A stretch of 64,000 bases of DNA from the NCBI RefSeq assembly GCF_030445035.2, contig NC_080679.1, positions 118,207,992 to 118,271,991 of the forward strand, read 5' to 3'. Every line of letters begins with the position of its first letter. Position 1 is the stretch's first letter. The stretch is from Dasypus novemcinctus (Eukaryota > Chordata > Mammalia > Cingulata > Dasypodidae). A program made the translations under genes and the position numbers. Below the pieces are notes generated by a model. The model saw nothing but the letters and a program-made list of their open reading frames with translations, did not search any database and had not been told where the DNA came from. This document shows, one piece after another, positions 38,401-47,060 of the stretch.

Positions 38401-41400
38401 CAGCCATATGGAATCTAAGCCCCCTCTCTATTAGAGTGGGCATCACCATCCTGGAAAACCTCAGGCTTAGGGAATAAAATATGGACTAGAGTGGACTTAC
38501 TGATACTCTATTATAGACTTATTGGGATTCTAGCAATGGAAGAAATTATATCATTTATGTGGACACAGTGGCCAGTGGCGGTGCTGAAGTCAGGGAGAGG
38601 GAAAAAGAGGTTTAATATGGGGACATTTTCGGGACTTGGAATTGTCCTGAATGACATTGCAATGACAGATACAGGCCATTATATATCCTGCCTTAGCCTA
38701 CAGAATTGAGTGGGAAAGAGTGTAAACTACAATGTAAACTATAATCCATGCTTAGTGGCAATGCTCCAAAATGTGTTCATCAATTACAATGAATGTACCC
38801 ACGCTGATGAAAGAAGTTGTTTATGTGGGGAAAAGTAGGAGGTGTGGGGAGTGGGGTATATGGGAATCTTATATTTTTTTATGTAACATTTTATGTAATC
38901 TAAGTATCTTTTAAAAATAAATTAAAAAATAAAAGATTCAATGAAACCAAAAATTCCTGGTTTTAATTAAGAAGAAAAAAAAAGCTACCATTTACTAGTT
39001 CTTACTATGTACCAGGTACCAAGTCCTAAACAGTTAAACATACATTTCTCATTAGTCCTCACAACAACCTTATAAAAGTTATTTTAAAAGAACTTTTCTA
39101 GAACCTGAGATATAAAATAACCAAGTTGTATATATGCAAATTAAAGCCAGGTTTGTCTGACCATGCTCTAAAATTCCTTATTTTTAGGTGGTTCTAAAGT
39201 TAAGTACTTTTGCAAATTTTCTCAGATGATCTATAGTTAAGGCACAACTCTCCAACTAGGCTATTTCTTACATTAACAGAAAATACTATTTTTCTGTGAT
39301 TTCTCCTTTAAGTTCTGGAAGAGAACTCCACCAATGAAAAATACTCAGTAAGTGAAAAGACTACAAAACTTGGAATTAAACAGTTTCTTTGTTATACTGA
39401 ACTCTCTATTACAGCATCTGGCCTAGGGCAATTAGACATATACATCTTATAGGTAATAGCAAGAGTTAGTAGAAGAGTAGATAGAAAAGTAAGCTGCTAT
39501 CTTAACCATGCCTTCAGCAATGATAAAGAGAAATGATTTTGAACTATCTTATCAACCCTTAAGGTCTCAGAGAAAAGAAATGGTGTTTACTCTAAGCTTC
39601 ATAAACTTTTCACAATACCTAGTAACCTACTCTGCATGCCACTGTCATTGCAAAAAAAAAAACAAAAAACTAGATAGTCAAAAAAGATCACCAAGGCACT
39701 ACTTCACAAAATGGTATTAAATTTTAAAGTAAATAAAAAATTTTTCTCAGATAGAACGCAAAATTTGGCAAAAAAAGAAGTATTGCCAACAATACATTTT
39801 AAAGAGATTCTAAGTGATGGCATAAAAAGAACAGATTTACATTCACTATCTCTCCAACAGGATTATAAATTAAAATTATAAATTACTTACTTGCTTATTA
39901 ATTGATACTGACAGATACATGTTCTCACACACTAGAAAATAAGCTGTATTTTCAGAGCTTAGAACAAATGCCTAGCACATATTAGGTGCTCTAAAAATAT
40001 TCCATGGAATAAATTAATGAACAATCTGGGTATATAGTCTCAGTGCCAAGCAAAATATTTGTTCCTAAATGATGATGATGTAATAATGAATACAAAGTGA
40101 TGAAGGTGGTAAGAAACAAAGAAATGTCCCTTACTATTTCATTCTTAAATTGTTCCCTCTTTCCCACTGTCTCCAGAAGGAGGGGAATTGCTTATCTCCA
40201 GGCCCCAGGTATCCTTTAAGGAAGAAAGTACCAAATTACAGTTTTCACAGAGAATATTCAATATTGAGCTATATCTATATCCTATTAGTTATGATGCCAT
40301 TGAAGCTGTTCCAGTTCTTCCTGCCATGGCTCAACTCCACATGATCTGTTCTTCTTAAGAAACACTTACCAAAGAACTATTCATAGTTGTCTCTGTTGTG
40401 CAAGCAGTAAAGTAACCTTCAGCATCTGCAAACTAATACAGAACACAGGACATAAATTTCAGTTAAATTCAGTTTATAAAACAGGACTAGTAAGACACAG
40501 CTCTAAGGAATAGAACCAAAAAATAAGAATAGACCTGTAATAGGATATCATTAATAAAGATAAAAGCTTATGACTGAATACTATATGCCAAATATTCAAC
40601 CATGCAGGGTAGGTATTATTATCTTCATTTATAGATGAGGCAATTGAGGATTAAAGGTCTCATCTAAGCCACAGAGCCAGGATTAAAACCCAAGTTAGTC
40701 TTACTCCAAAGCTTATTAAAAGGGAAAGGCTGAGTGGATTAGTGAAAAAGGCAAATAACATATTAGTATTATAATGAAAATACGTTTGACCTCAATATTC
40801 CCTGAATGGATCCCAGGGTCTTGAGCACATTTTGAGAAAAACTGTACTAGTGCTGTACAAGCTTGATTTCATTTAATACCCACAATTACCCTATCATCTC
40901 TCTTTGACAAACAAAACCAAGGACCAGAAGGTTAAATAACTTGCCCAGGGTCATACAACTAGCAAGTGTCAGAGCAAGCAGGATTTAAACAACAGAGAAC
41001 AGTGCTCTTAAGGGAAATAAAAAATGGAATCAATGTAGAAAAATGGACAACACAGACAACTCACAAAAGAATTCCATTGGTCAATACACATATTAAGGCA
41101 AACAAATACATGCAGATTAAAACAAGATGCCACTCTTCACCTATCGAACTACCAAATTTGGGGGTTTTAGTAAGGGTTCAATCTCAAATACTGCTAACAA
41201 GTATGAACTGATACAACCATTCTAATAGGCAATTTCGCAATAGGAATCAAAAGCTTTAAACATGACATTTTATACAGCAATTATGCTTTTAGGAATTTGC
41301 CCTAAGTAAATAATTACATATGTGTGTAAAGATGTTCCTATTTACTTATATCAAAAGAAAAAGCAATCAACTGCCAAAGGCTATTTAAATAAAATAGGAA

Positions 41401-44400
41401 AGATGATAACATGTATATTTATTATCTTGGAAAAATATTCATTGTATCTTTTCAGTGAAAAATGAAATCAGGTTACAAAACAATACATGCAGATTAAATC
41501 TATTTGTTATAAATAATTTTTAATACAGGCACATAAACATAAAACTATAGATAGTACTAAATATTTATAGCAGTCTTGAGATGGTGGGATTATGGGTAGA
41601 TTATTTTTATTCTTATCATAGTTTGTCTTCAACAATAAACATTTATCACTACTAAAATTAAAAAACATTTTAAAACGTTCTAGTATTCCTAAAGAAGAGA
41701 GAAAGTTTTTGATAACATACTGTTAAGTGCAAAAACCAAGTTATAAAAGAGGACATAGCACCAATTCCATTTTTATATAAGATAAAATGAAAAGACAAAC
41801 GTGTAACTATATGGCAAGATATAAGCCAAAATATTATCAGTGGATATTCCTTGAATAGCACAATTATAAGTAATCATTATCTTCTTTTTGTTCTTCTATA
41901 TTTTGTAAACTTTCTACAATGTACATATATTAATACACATACAATGTATTTCTACATGTAATACTAAAATGTACATACATTTCTATAATACACGTGTATT
42001 AGTTTTGCAAAGTAAAATTTATTTATAGTTTTGCTAAATTAAATTTGTATGGGTACATGAGTGTACATCTCTAGGTTTCACCTAGGATTATTGAAAAGAC
42101 CCTGATAAAAATCTAATGAGCATATTTTTAAAGAATGTACTTACTAGATAAAACAAGAAATAATACTATTTTAACACCCCTCTCTGAATTATACACATAA
42201 AAGAAAAGAAAAAACGGGACACTTTTATATTCTTCATTCTCAAAATTCAAAGTTTCTGTTTCTATAAGATACGTCACTATGTAAACTACCATTTCTTGCA
42301 ACACTATGAATCATCATGTTATGTTACACCAATGAAAGAACATAATTTCATTATCCAAATACCTGAAACATGTCCTAAAATAAGCTATTTTCATTTTAAT
42401 ATTTAAAATCTTCAATTATTTTACTTTTACAATCAGCTTTTCAATAAATCAGATGACACTCATCCAGTCTGCAAATGACTAAAGACTATTTTTCCTTTTC
42501 CTTACTTTTTGTCTTCCTCTCCACATTGATTTTTGGCTATTCAGAAATTTTAACAACTCAGAGGATGTAATAGGGTAAGGGAATGACACTAATTATGTAC
42601 CTCTGATTTCTTGTAAGATATTCCAATACTAAGTTGATCAGAAGAATAAATTTAAACATTTGTCCAAAATCAAGTTTTTCTTCTGCTACCTTCACTCAGA
42701 TGAGTAACTTACATATGGCTGTCCTTAAAGAAATTAATGTACCTTTAAACTTTGAAAAAATAGACCCCATCCCCACCAAACACTTAAAAATAAAAAACTC
42801 ACAAAAGCAGCATGCTTTCCTCGAAATCCTCTTGTACACTGTTGTCTCCATGGCTTCCAAATAATAAAGCCCAAAAGGTACAAAACAAACATAGATGTTT
42901 TTGCAAAGGTGCTGAAGAATGGTTTGTTGTACTGAGTAAAAACATACTGTAGAGGAAATACAGAGACAACTATGAGAGTACTTTAAACCTTATTACTCAT
43001 CTCTACTGAAATAGGGCTAATGCATGCTTTTTAAAAACTCTTCAGTAGTTCATCTGCAAAAAAATTTTAGATTTACTTCTGAATATTGTTTTTGCCTTGC
43101 ATATAAAGGATAATATCCCTTAAAAAAGCAGCAACAACCTGCAAAAAAAAGTTTTATTCAACATTCACTGAGAACCAACTGTGCAACAGGACCTGTGCTG
43201 GAGGCTAAGGAAATAGCTAGCAATCTAGTATAGGAAATATGTAAGAGAATACAACATAATGTACCAAGTACCATGACAAAGTATATAAGGTACATGGGAG
43301 CATCAAAGGGAAACAGAACAGTTTGCAGTTAAGGAAAAGTTTGCCTAGAGAGGTAATTCTCAGCTGTGACTAAAAGGCTAATAAGACCCCAAGGAGAGGA
43401 AACAGCATAAAACAAGGCACCAAACCATGAAAAAGAATGCAATGTGAAGAAAACTGCATGAAGTTTAATGTTGTTATGAATTTATATGAAAACCTGCAGT
43501 TTTCATTGAAATTGGAAATAGCATTAGGAACACATGATTTTTTGCCTCCTAAAATAAAAAAAAAATTCCACCAATATTCATTGAAAAGGCCTAGAAGAAA
43601 GGACAACTCAAGAGGAATGAGCACCTCTAGGATACAGATGGTAGTCTGTACCATTTCACACTAGAAGAAATCCTCTCCCTGAAGAAATGGTCAAATCATC
43701 ATGGAATGGGGCAGATGTTTAAGATAAACCCAGGGATTTTGTGCCAAAAGCAAAAAGATTAAGGGGGTGATAATAAAAAGGTATGTATGCCAATTTGAAG
43801 GGATGGGGGAGATAGATAAGGAAAAAGTGTGATTTAAAAGATAACAGATGCAATGTCTGATTTTTGTTTAGATCCTAACAAACAATAGATGTCTCTGACA
43901 ATAAGGGGGGAAATCTAAATATGGATTGGGTATCAAATGATTTTAAGGAATTATAGTTAATGTTGTTAGCTGTGAAAATGGTATAGTGATTGTATTTTTG
44001 AAAAATAAAGTCCTTTTCCATTTTAGAAGAATATGAAAGAGTTTATGGGTGAAATGACATGAGGCCTAGAATATGCTTTAAAATGCTCTGGGGGGGGGGA
44101 AGATTAGGGAGGAGCTGATAAGGCAAGATTAACAATGTTGGTAATTTGTGAAAAGTGAGTGATGGGTGTGCAGAGATTATACTCTACTTTTCTATGTTAA
44201 AAAACTTCCATGACAAAAAAGATTAATTTTCTTTTTGAAACACACAATTTATCTCCAAGGTTTTTAAGCACAGTTGGCTGAAGAACTGGACATTTATACA
44301 GGTTCTTGGGTACAAAATTATAAAATGTCTTCTTTCTAACAGATTCTCATTTTCAAAAATAGAGACAAGTATTTTTTTTTTATCTTGCTTAGATGTAGAC

Positions 44401-46793
44401 TGCTAAGTTTATTAATATAATCAGATGTCTTTGTCCTAGATTTTATTACCTGCTGTATGAAAAACAAACTATTTCCCTGTCAACATTAGAGATTTCTTTG
44501 AGGTTAAATGACAAAACATTTACTTCAAAGGGTTATAACAGAAGTTTTAAGTGAAAAATAAATGGTCTTTTGCAGAGATTGCATGCAAGTTCCTATTTGT
44601 GCCCTCAGAGCTGTGTATCTTGAGATGGGGGGTGGGGGGTGGGGGAGATAAATGGCCTTTTGTATTTCAAAGCCTAATTCCAGAGAGGCTAAAAATCTAT
44701 TTATTCATGAAACCTTTGCTAAAGATCATGTATACAATGTCAATGTCAACTACTTACTTTCAATGTTAACTATTTCTTTAGCTATTATGTGAAAAGATTT
44801 GCACTGTATCATACCTCTTCTTTTGACACGGAAGTTCACTTTATAAGTGATAGTTTCCTTTTGTATATTTGTCTTAAGTATATAACATGTAAGTTGAAAT
44901 GCAGTCATTTCTGAAAATAAGAGTTGCTTAACTTTTTATAGGGATCATTATCCAAATGGAATAAAGTAATTACAAGTATAAAGAAAAGTCAGCTGTGAAA
45001 CCAAAATACATTACTACCAATATGTCATCAATAAAGACAAAATAAAATTTAACTAAAAGGCAATCATTGTATAACATGCAAGTCACAATAATGTGAGTCA
45101 GCAAACATACAAATGTGCATGCAACCATGTATGCATATTAATAATGATATGTACGTGAAAAGTTAGATCACTTTACTTCATTTGCCCAAAAACATTCTTA
45201 CTTTCTACTAAATGGTGACAGATTGTTTTTCTTTTAGGATAAAAATAATATTATAGAAAAAGAAACTGAATTTAGAAAAGATCAATTCAAATACCTTCAT
45301 ATAGTAAGAAAATGTATACTGTATAGTCTCTATTTCTAAATTATCCTCCCCCCTAAAAGGTACAAGATACAAGAAAACTGGATGAAATCAAAAAGGGTAC
45401 CCTTTCAGTCTCAACCTGAATTAACACTAATGCAATCTCAAAGAAAATAATCCAATATTCAAAATACTGCTTTTAGTAGGCATGAGAGACAGTAATGGCT
45501 AGAGATACTACAAGTTCCTATAAAGTAATACTCCTACTAAAGAATTACATACCGAAGTAAGTTCTGAGGAAGCCACCCATATCACATCAACAAGCAGGAG
45601 AATAACAATCCCCAGAGCCATTCGCCTCCGCTGAGTGAAACCACTGCTCTGGGAATTCATTCGGTTCATGATAAATACACACACCATTTGCAGTCTGTTA
45701 TTTAGAAAAGAGAGATCACATTAGAGATGTTTTTGAAAAGATGAGAAAATTATTGTAAAAGAAATATCTCCTATTTGCTAGCATTTAGTGTTCTGTATAA
45801 AAACTTTTTATTAAAGGTGTGGAATTTACCTTATTTTAAGGGCTTTTCTGAGGTCTTCAAAAGCAATGCCTGAAAACTTGGCAGATCTGAGTCTGAAAGG
45901 AGGTGAAGAACTCAACACACCTAAAAACAACAAAATTATGCTTATATAAAATCAACATCTCAAAATAAGATTCATCACGTCTTTTTTTTACCCTGCACCT
46001 TCATCATGAAAGCAACTGTGAAAAAAATACCAAAGTGTTTAGTATAATTGGACGCTTTCCTCTATTTTCATATCCATTGTAGCTTCAGGTTATAGAGTAT
46101 CCGGTGCAGAAGGGGGGGGAAGCAACAGTCAACATATGGCATATTTTAAAATAGTTAATTGCTAGAAAACAGCCTCTCCAAGTTTCAGACATACAGAACT
46201 CCCTATGCCTCTCCCTCCAGAGAACTCCAACCCAGGCACAGGGTCTAGACAAATGCCTGCTCCTCAAAGTTGTCTTTTCTGTCCTCGATCTCCTGGAGTG
46301 GAATTTGGTTATCTGAGAGGAGGTGATTTGTTGTGGCTCTTGAGGACAACTTTCCAATCACCTCACGTGATAAAAGAAAAGGATCCTCCATGCTCCACCC
46401 ACCCAACTGCTGTCACAACATCGTTATTTTAGATCAAATTCAAGAGGAGAGAGGGAACAGCTGTCAAAGAGAACCCTCCTAACAGGAGAGAGAAAAAAAC
46501 AGTTAAGCCAGGGTCGCCTCCCCAGGGCGACCACCAGCGAGCGAGAGAGAGGCGGCAGCTTCCTCGATTGCCGGAGCAGAGAGGGGGCTCGTACGCCCGT
46601 CAGCCTCCCCCCGAAACGCCCCTAGAGACAGACCCCACGTCAGGGAGGGCCAAGTCGGCTGCCACCAGGGGCTGGAGGTGGGGCTGCTGGCGGGGTCTCA
46701 GGCCGGGTGGGGCTCCGGGTGACCTCAGGGCCCCCCACCCCCTGCCTGCCTACCTGGCTTCCCTGCCCCGCGCTGGCGTCGTGGCGGCACCAT
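14416..46793 (-). CDS. SLC35F5: SLC35F5, whole coding span (15 coding exons), solute carrier family 35 member F5
   Basis: The spliced product is 524 residues from 1575 bp (exon sizes 40, 91, 142, 144, 63, 82, 191, 82, 88, 65, 105, 160, 91, 155, 76). It was recognised by near-identity to remembered human SLC35F5, for example MVPPRR at the start and SQEDGAS at the end. Every junction is GT/AG and phases match throughout with no internal stop. Ten hydrophobic helices are visible: one each in exons 3 and 4, then eight in residues about 240-480, making two EamA-like halves typical of the drug/metabolite transporter superfamily. The SLC35 family contains nucleotide-sugar transporters of Golgi/ER membranes, but members of subfamily F are mostly orphans and the substrate of F5 is not established. 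A hydrophilic loop of about 110 residues (exons 4-7) separates helices 2 and 3. An extra alanine in exon 7 explains 524 versus 523 residues. The gene looks functional. Confidence 0.97.
14695..15111 (+). mobile_element. DAS-type SINE (long form)
   Basis: Full-length copy: head 'ttggcccaatggatagggc', B box 'ggttctaaccccg', long body, poly(A). Flanked by the 14-bp duplication aaaaagcacttgta at 14681-14694 and 15112-15125 with a tt/aaaa target. Located in intron 14. Confidence 0.95.
15373..15419 (+). mobile_element. SINE head fragment abutting SLC35F5 exon 14
   Basis: 'ggagtgggtatagctcagtg...tgcttcccatgtac' matches the SINE at 11629-11690. It stops exactly where exon 14 begins, lacking the 3' half and tail, so a deletion or rearrangement joined it to the exon. 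Confidence 0.85.
15420..15574 (-). CDS. SLC35F5: SLC35F5 coding exon 14, last membrane helix, donor inside a SINE fragment
   Basis: Residues 449-500: [19 protein letters not shown] with helix 10, then the tail [20 protein letters not shown] ending in a basic RKHRIQR. Acceptor ttttTAG|GTGCAG. The donor is AG|GTACAT (GT at 15419-15418), and from that GT onward the intron is the reverse complement of a DAS-type SINE head (15373-15419). The donor is off consensus at +4 to +6. If it were not used, the frame would run 15 codons into the SINE and stop. Confidence 0.93.
15575..18896 (-). other. SLC35F5 intron 13, nothing recognised
   Basis: 3.3 kb, AT-rich, free of DAS SINEs. I see no RNA gene or clear repeat. 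Confidence 0.5.
18897..18987 (-). CDS. SLC35F5: SLC35F5 coding exon 13
   Basis: Residues 418-448: [20 protein letters not shown], then [11 protein letters not shown], forming helix 9. The [17 protein letters not shown] motif is typical of SLC35F-like transporters. Acceptor gtttttgTAG|GGGC, donor AAAAG|GTAAGG. Confidence 0.97.
18988..21424 (-). other. SLC35F5 intron 12
   Basis: Mostly unassigned AT-rich sequence. About 20660-21060 resembles the ORF2 end/3' tail of an old LINE-1 on the plus strand ('ttggaaacattaaatgtct', 'ggaatattatgaagccctc'). Confidence 0.55.
20660..21060 (+). mobile_element. Old LINE-1 fragment
   Basis: Plus-strand order 'cacaataaacactcagatac', 'ggaaatataaatggtg', 'ttggaaacattaaatgtct', 'ggaatattatgaagccctc' corresponds to the last part of ORF2 in old mammalian LINE-1 families; strongly decayed. 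Confidence 0.6.
21425..21584 (-). CDS. SLC35F5: SLC35F5 coding exon 12
   Basis: Residues 365-418: helix 7 ([19 protein letters not shown]), the short acidic loop [11 protein letters not shown], and helix 8 ([19 protein letters not shown]). Acceptor atattTAG|GTTTTG, donor TTGTG|GTAGGT. Confidence 0.97.
21585..23787 (-). other. SLC35F5 intron 11
   Basis: Contains an LTR-like scrap near 21900-22110 ('cctcaataaattacctgcac...tctcagattctgcttct') resembling the end of an ancient LTR. The rest is unassigned. Confidence 0.45.
23788..23892 (-). CDS. SLC35F5: SLC35F5 coding exon 11
   Basis: Residues 330-365: helix 6 ([18 protein letters not shown]) followed by the charged loop [17 protein letters not shown]. 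This begins the second EamA-like half. Acceptor ttttACAG|GTTCC, donor TTTG|GTAAGA. Confidence 0.97.
25285..25410 (+). mobile_element. LINE-1 3' end
   Basis: 'tggtgatgaaggcacaacattgtg...gcgaatatatcttaataaaactgc' matches the tail at 51770-51870; ends in taaataaataaataa. Confidence 0.8.
25640..25795 (+). mobile_element. LINE-1 3' end, diverged
   Basis: 'gaagtgatgaatgtacaac...accactgattatactctttgg...caataaaattgatttgc' plus A run: the same tail family, more diverged. Confidence 0.65.
26316..26380 (-). CDS. SLC35F5: SLC35F5 coding exon 10
   Basis: Residues 308-330: helix 5 continued ([11 protein letters not shown]) and the loop that follows ([11 protein letters not shown]). Acceptor aatctCATAG|CATT, donor ATAG|GTAAGT. 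It lies about 0.3 kb from the retrocopy in intron 9. Confidence 0.96.
26515..26672 (+). mobile_element. MIR, 5' part, split by a retrocopy
   Basis: 'tcaggcaccattctaagcaatc...cattttacaaaagaaaactaatgcacaaagagg' is MIR; it continues at 27509 after the insertion. Confidence 0.8.
26673..27508 (+). pseudogene. Processed retrocopy of an unidentified transcript
   Basis: 836 bp without introns ending in an A run, flanked by agaggtgtagtaa (26660-26672) and agaggtgaagtaa (27509-27521), 12 of 13 identical. It interrupts a MIR, which reads across the two edges. Longest frames are 172 codons in one frame (26746-27264) and a second broken frame with segments 26618-26818 and 26945-27346; neither matches a protein I recognise, so it may be decayed coding sequence or largely 3' UTR. 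Base composition is more balanced than the surroundings. Orientation is opposite to SLC35F5, in intron 9. Confidence 0.7.
27509..27605 (+). mobile_element. MIR, 3' part
   Basis: 'gaagtaacctgatcaagag...gttttgaccccaggcag...tgacctactgtgctatct' continues the MIR interrupted at 26672. Confidence 0.8.
27606..28270. other. Intron 9 stretch, nothing recognised
   Basis: AT-rich; a MIR/L2-like scrap near 27840-27930 ('cttatctagcatctaatatg') is possible. Confidence 0.4.
28275..28530 (+). mobile_element. MIR
   Basis: 'gagcatatgctgtgcaccaggcattttccaag...taatcctcataataatg...gataactgaggcacaaggagg' is a well-kept MIR. Confidence 0.88.
28743..28960 (+). mobile_element. hAT-type MER element (~200 bp)
   Basis: 'gatgagcaaactttttcataaaggg...gtaaatattttaggc...ctgctgttgtagc...gggagtggctgtgtttt' matches a common mammalian nonautonomous hAT family; exact family name not certain. 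Confidence 0.75.
29140..29560 (-). mobile_element. Old LINE-1 3' region, minus strand
   Basis: 'gcattggtgtggtaagataactgc...caatattgatatggttgtat...gtccatagtttatattgg' is the reverse strand of a LINE-1M-type 3' region. Confidence 0.65.
29561..30594. other. Intron 9 stretch, nothing recognised
   Basis: AT-rich; I see no repeat family or exon. Confidence 0.45.
30595..30682 (-). CDS. SLC35F5: SLC35F5 coding exon 9
   Basis: Residues 279-308: rest of helix 4 ([18 protein letters not shown]) and the start of helix 5 ([11 protein letters not shown]). Acceptor cccCATAG|GAC, donor TAAG|GTAAGA. 88 bp. Confidence 0.97.
31582..31812 (+). mobile_element. DAS-type SINE in intron 8
   Basis: Head 'tggatgtggctcaag', B box 'ggattcgattccc', body and poly(A). 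Flanked by the 15-bp duplication aatttataatgcagg at 31567-31581 and 31813-31827, so the insertion is recent. Its duplicated target ends 21 bp beyond the exon 8 donor. Confidence 0.95.
31849..31930 (-). CDS. SLC35F5: SLC35F5 coding exon 8
   Basis: Residues 252-279: second half of helix 3 ([12 protein letters not shown]) and the start of helix 4 ([14 protein letters not shown]). The WFLAN.SYQEAL motif is strongly conserved in SLC35F proteins. Acceptor tttcttTTAG|TGG, donor CTG|GTAAGA. A SINE with a 15-bp target duplication ends just 21 bp outside the donor, in intron 8. Confidence 0.97.
31931..35623 (-). other. SLC35F5 intron 7
   Basis: Contains a minus-strand old LINE-1 fragment at about 32640-32960 ('gccaaactgttttccaaagtagc'). 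The remainder (33000-35600) is AT-rich and unassigned. Confidence 0.55.
32640..32960 (-). mobile_element. Old LINE-1 ORF2 end, minus strand
   Basis: 'gaacattctagtacatatctcctgg' and 'gccaaactgttttccaaagt' in antisense order typical of L1M/L1ME. Confidence 0.75.
35624..35814 (-). CDS. SLC35F5: SLC35F5 coding exon 7
   Basis: Residues 188-251. Encodes the end of the cytosolic loop ([20 protein letters not shown], then [15 protein letters not shown]) and the first half of helix 3 (KISFFFCFV). The acceptor is a long T tract ending AAG|CTCTC; the donor is GTG|GTAGGT. The alanine after SYP is one codon more than the human sequence I remember. A T(10) run inside the FFF codons is a potential slippage or sequencing-error site, but the frame is intact as given. 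Confidence 0.96.
36040..36340 (+). mobile_element. 3' end of a xenarthran retroposon, two tail modules
   Basis: Two consecutive G-rich-to-T-rich tails ('ggggtatatgggaacctctt...aatgtaacc' and 'gtgggttatatgggaacctc...aatataac'), each like the tail at 38820-38940. Family unassigned. Intron 6. Confidence 0.6.
36606..36945 (+). mobile_element. DAS-type SINE with doubled 3' module
   Basis: Head 'tggctgtgcctcaatcag', B box 'gggttcacgtcctgg', then the '...cacagagaacagacagcaag...aaataaataaat' 3' module appears twice (to 36870 and to 36945). Flanked by aaaaatacatgat at 36593-36605 and 36946-36958. Confidence 0.92.
37192..37273 (-). CDS. SLC35F5: SLC35F5 coding exon 6
   Basis: Residues 161-188, beginning [20 protein letters not shown]; hydrophilic, proline- and glutamate-rich loop. 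Acceptor cattCCAG|AGTG, donor AAAAAA|GTAAGA. The phase-1 end pairs with exon 7 to build a Thr codon. Confidence 0.95.
37616..37700 (+). mobile_element. Monomer tRNA-like SINE
   Basis: 'gcagatgtagctcagtagtag...ggttcaattcccagt' with A-rich end; intron 5. Confidence 0.85.
38040..38940 (+). mobile_element. Xenarthran retroposon copy, 5'-truncated
   Basis: Aligns along its length with the reverse complement of 48335-49140: shared 'ctctagagacacccag', 'ctaagccccctctctattag', 'ggactagagtggacttactg', 'gacagatacaggccatt' and 'ctccaaaatgtgttca'. Ends in a T-rich segment and A-rich tail. The 123-codon frame within it is not shared by the other copy, so I do not call a gene. Family unassigned. Intron 5. 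Confidence 0.8.
38980..39180 (+). mobile_element. MIR
   Basis: 'ttactatgtaccaggtaccaag...cattagtcctcacaacaacc' and the downstream core match MIR. Confidence 0.8.
39895..40025 (+). mobile_element. L2 3' end
   Basis: 'gagcttagaacaaatgcctagcacatattaggtgctc...attaatgaa' is the typical L2 terminus. Confidence 0.75.
40370..40432 (-). CDS. SLC35F5: SLC35F5 coding exon 5
   Basis: Residues 140-160, a 63-bp symmetric (phase 0/0) exon encoding the loop segment [18 protein letters not shown] and then SSL. The acceptor is TATTAG|TTTGCAG; a second AG six bases further on (TTTGCAG|ATG) could also be used in frame, dropping two residues, because the two AGs are six bases apart (a NAGNNNNNAG arrangement). 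The human protein matches use of the first. Donor TTTG|GTAAGT. Skipping this exon would keep the frame. Confidence 0.93.
40565..40720 (+). mobile_element. MIR
   Basis: 'attattatcttcatttatagatgagg...ccacagagccaggattaaaac'; intron 4 side of exon 5. Confidence 0.8.
40840..40990 (+). mobile_element. MIR
   Basis: 'ggttaaataacttgcccagggtcatac...agcaagtgtcagagc' is MIR core and 3' part; a second copy next to the previous one. Confidence 0.82.
41020..41900 (+). mobile_element. Old LINE-1 ORF2 end and 3' UTR
   Basis: 'acaagatgccactcttcacct', 'aggaatttgccctaag', 'ataacatactgttaagtgc' follow the order of L1ME-type ends. Heavily mutated. Intron 4. Confidence 0.7.
42803..42946 (-). CDS. SLC35F5: SLC35F5 coding exon 4, second membrane helix
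   Basis: Residues 92-139, both ends on codon boundaries. Starts [11 protein letters not shown] and contains helix 2 ([17 protein letters not shown]), ending in a basic stretch ([12 protein letters not shown]). Acceptor cctctACAG|TATG, donor TTTT|GTGAGT. The exon opens the long hydrophilic loop before helix 3. Confidence 0.97.
42947..45552 (-). other. SLC35F5 intron 3
   Basis: L2-like scrap at about 43150-43340, LINE-1-3'-like tail at about 43950-44220, and a G-tract cluster at 44627-44645. No exon seen. Confidence 0.5.
45553..45694 (-). CDS. SLC35F5: SLC35F5 coding exon 3, first membrane helix
   Basis: Residues 44-91. Contains the conserved [16 protein letters not shown] stretch, then an arginine cluster (QRRRMALG) leading into transmembrane helix 1 ([18 protein letters not shown]). 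Acceptor taaatAACAG|ACTGC, donor TCG|GTATGT. Intron 2 upstream is only 135 bp, short for this gene. Confidence 0.97.
45830..45920 (-). CDS. SLC35F5: SLC35F5 coding exon 2
   Basis: Completes codon 14 and runs to the first two bases of codon 44. It encodes the cytosolic N-terminal segment including [17 protein letters not shown] and EDLRKALK, all hydrophilic and close to human. Acceptor ttgtttttAG|GTGTG, donor AAG|GTAAAT. Length is 91 bp. Confidence 0.95.
45921..46499 (-). other. SLC35F5 intron 1, outside the CpG island
   Basis: Ordinary intronic sequence that becomes CpG-rich from about 46500. No repeat identified. Confidence 0.5.
46754..46793 (-). CDS. SLC35F5: SLC35F5 coding exon 1 (start codon)
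   Basis: Encodes residues 1-13 plus one base, a short basic N-terminus beginning [14 protein letters not shown] remember human as MVPPRRHRGAGRP. ATG is the complement of 46791-46793. The donor is CCAG|GTAGGC (GT at 46753-46752). Position -3 of the start context is C rather than a purine and +4 is G, so the context is moderate. No in-frame stop occurs upstream as far as about 47057, so the start is chosen by homology rather than forced by a stop codon. Confidence 0.93.
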
Positions 46794-47060
46794 GAGCGGA
46801 CTCGGCCGGGCCCAGCCGCCGTCCAGCGCTGCGGCCGCGGCCTCGGCCTCACAGAGCCATCGCCGCGGTGGAGGCCGAGACCCTGAAGCCGACGCCGCCC
46901 GGCTCCACTTAGCCCTGGGGGGCAGGGAGCGGGCGAGGCGACTACACCCAGCAGTGAACGACGGCCGCCGAGGCCCGGAGTTCGGCCCTGGCCCCGACCC
47001 CGCCCCCGAGCGGCTGGCCTCGCGGCCCCGCCCCGCGTGCGCACAGCGGAAGCGCACGAC

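Noticed and set aside
38106..38477. 123-codon frame as a possible gene
   Set aside because: It lies in a repeat whose second copy (48335-49140) does not keep the frame.
14416..46793. SLC35F5 as a pseudogene
   Set aside because: All 15 coding exons are intact with proper splice sites and phases and a CpG-island promoter.
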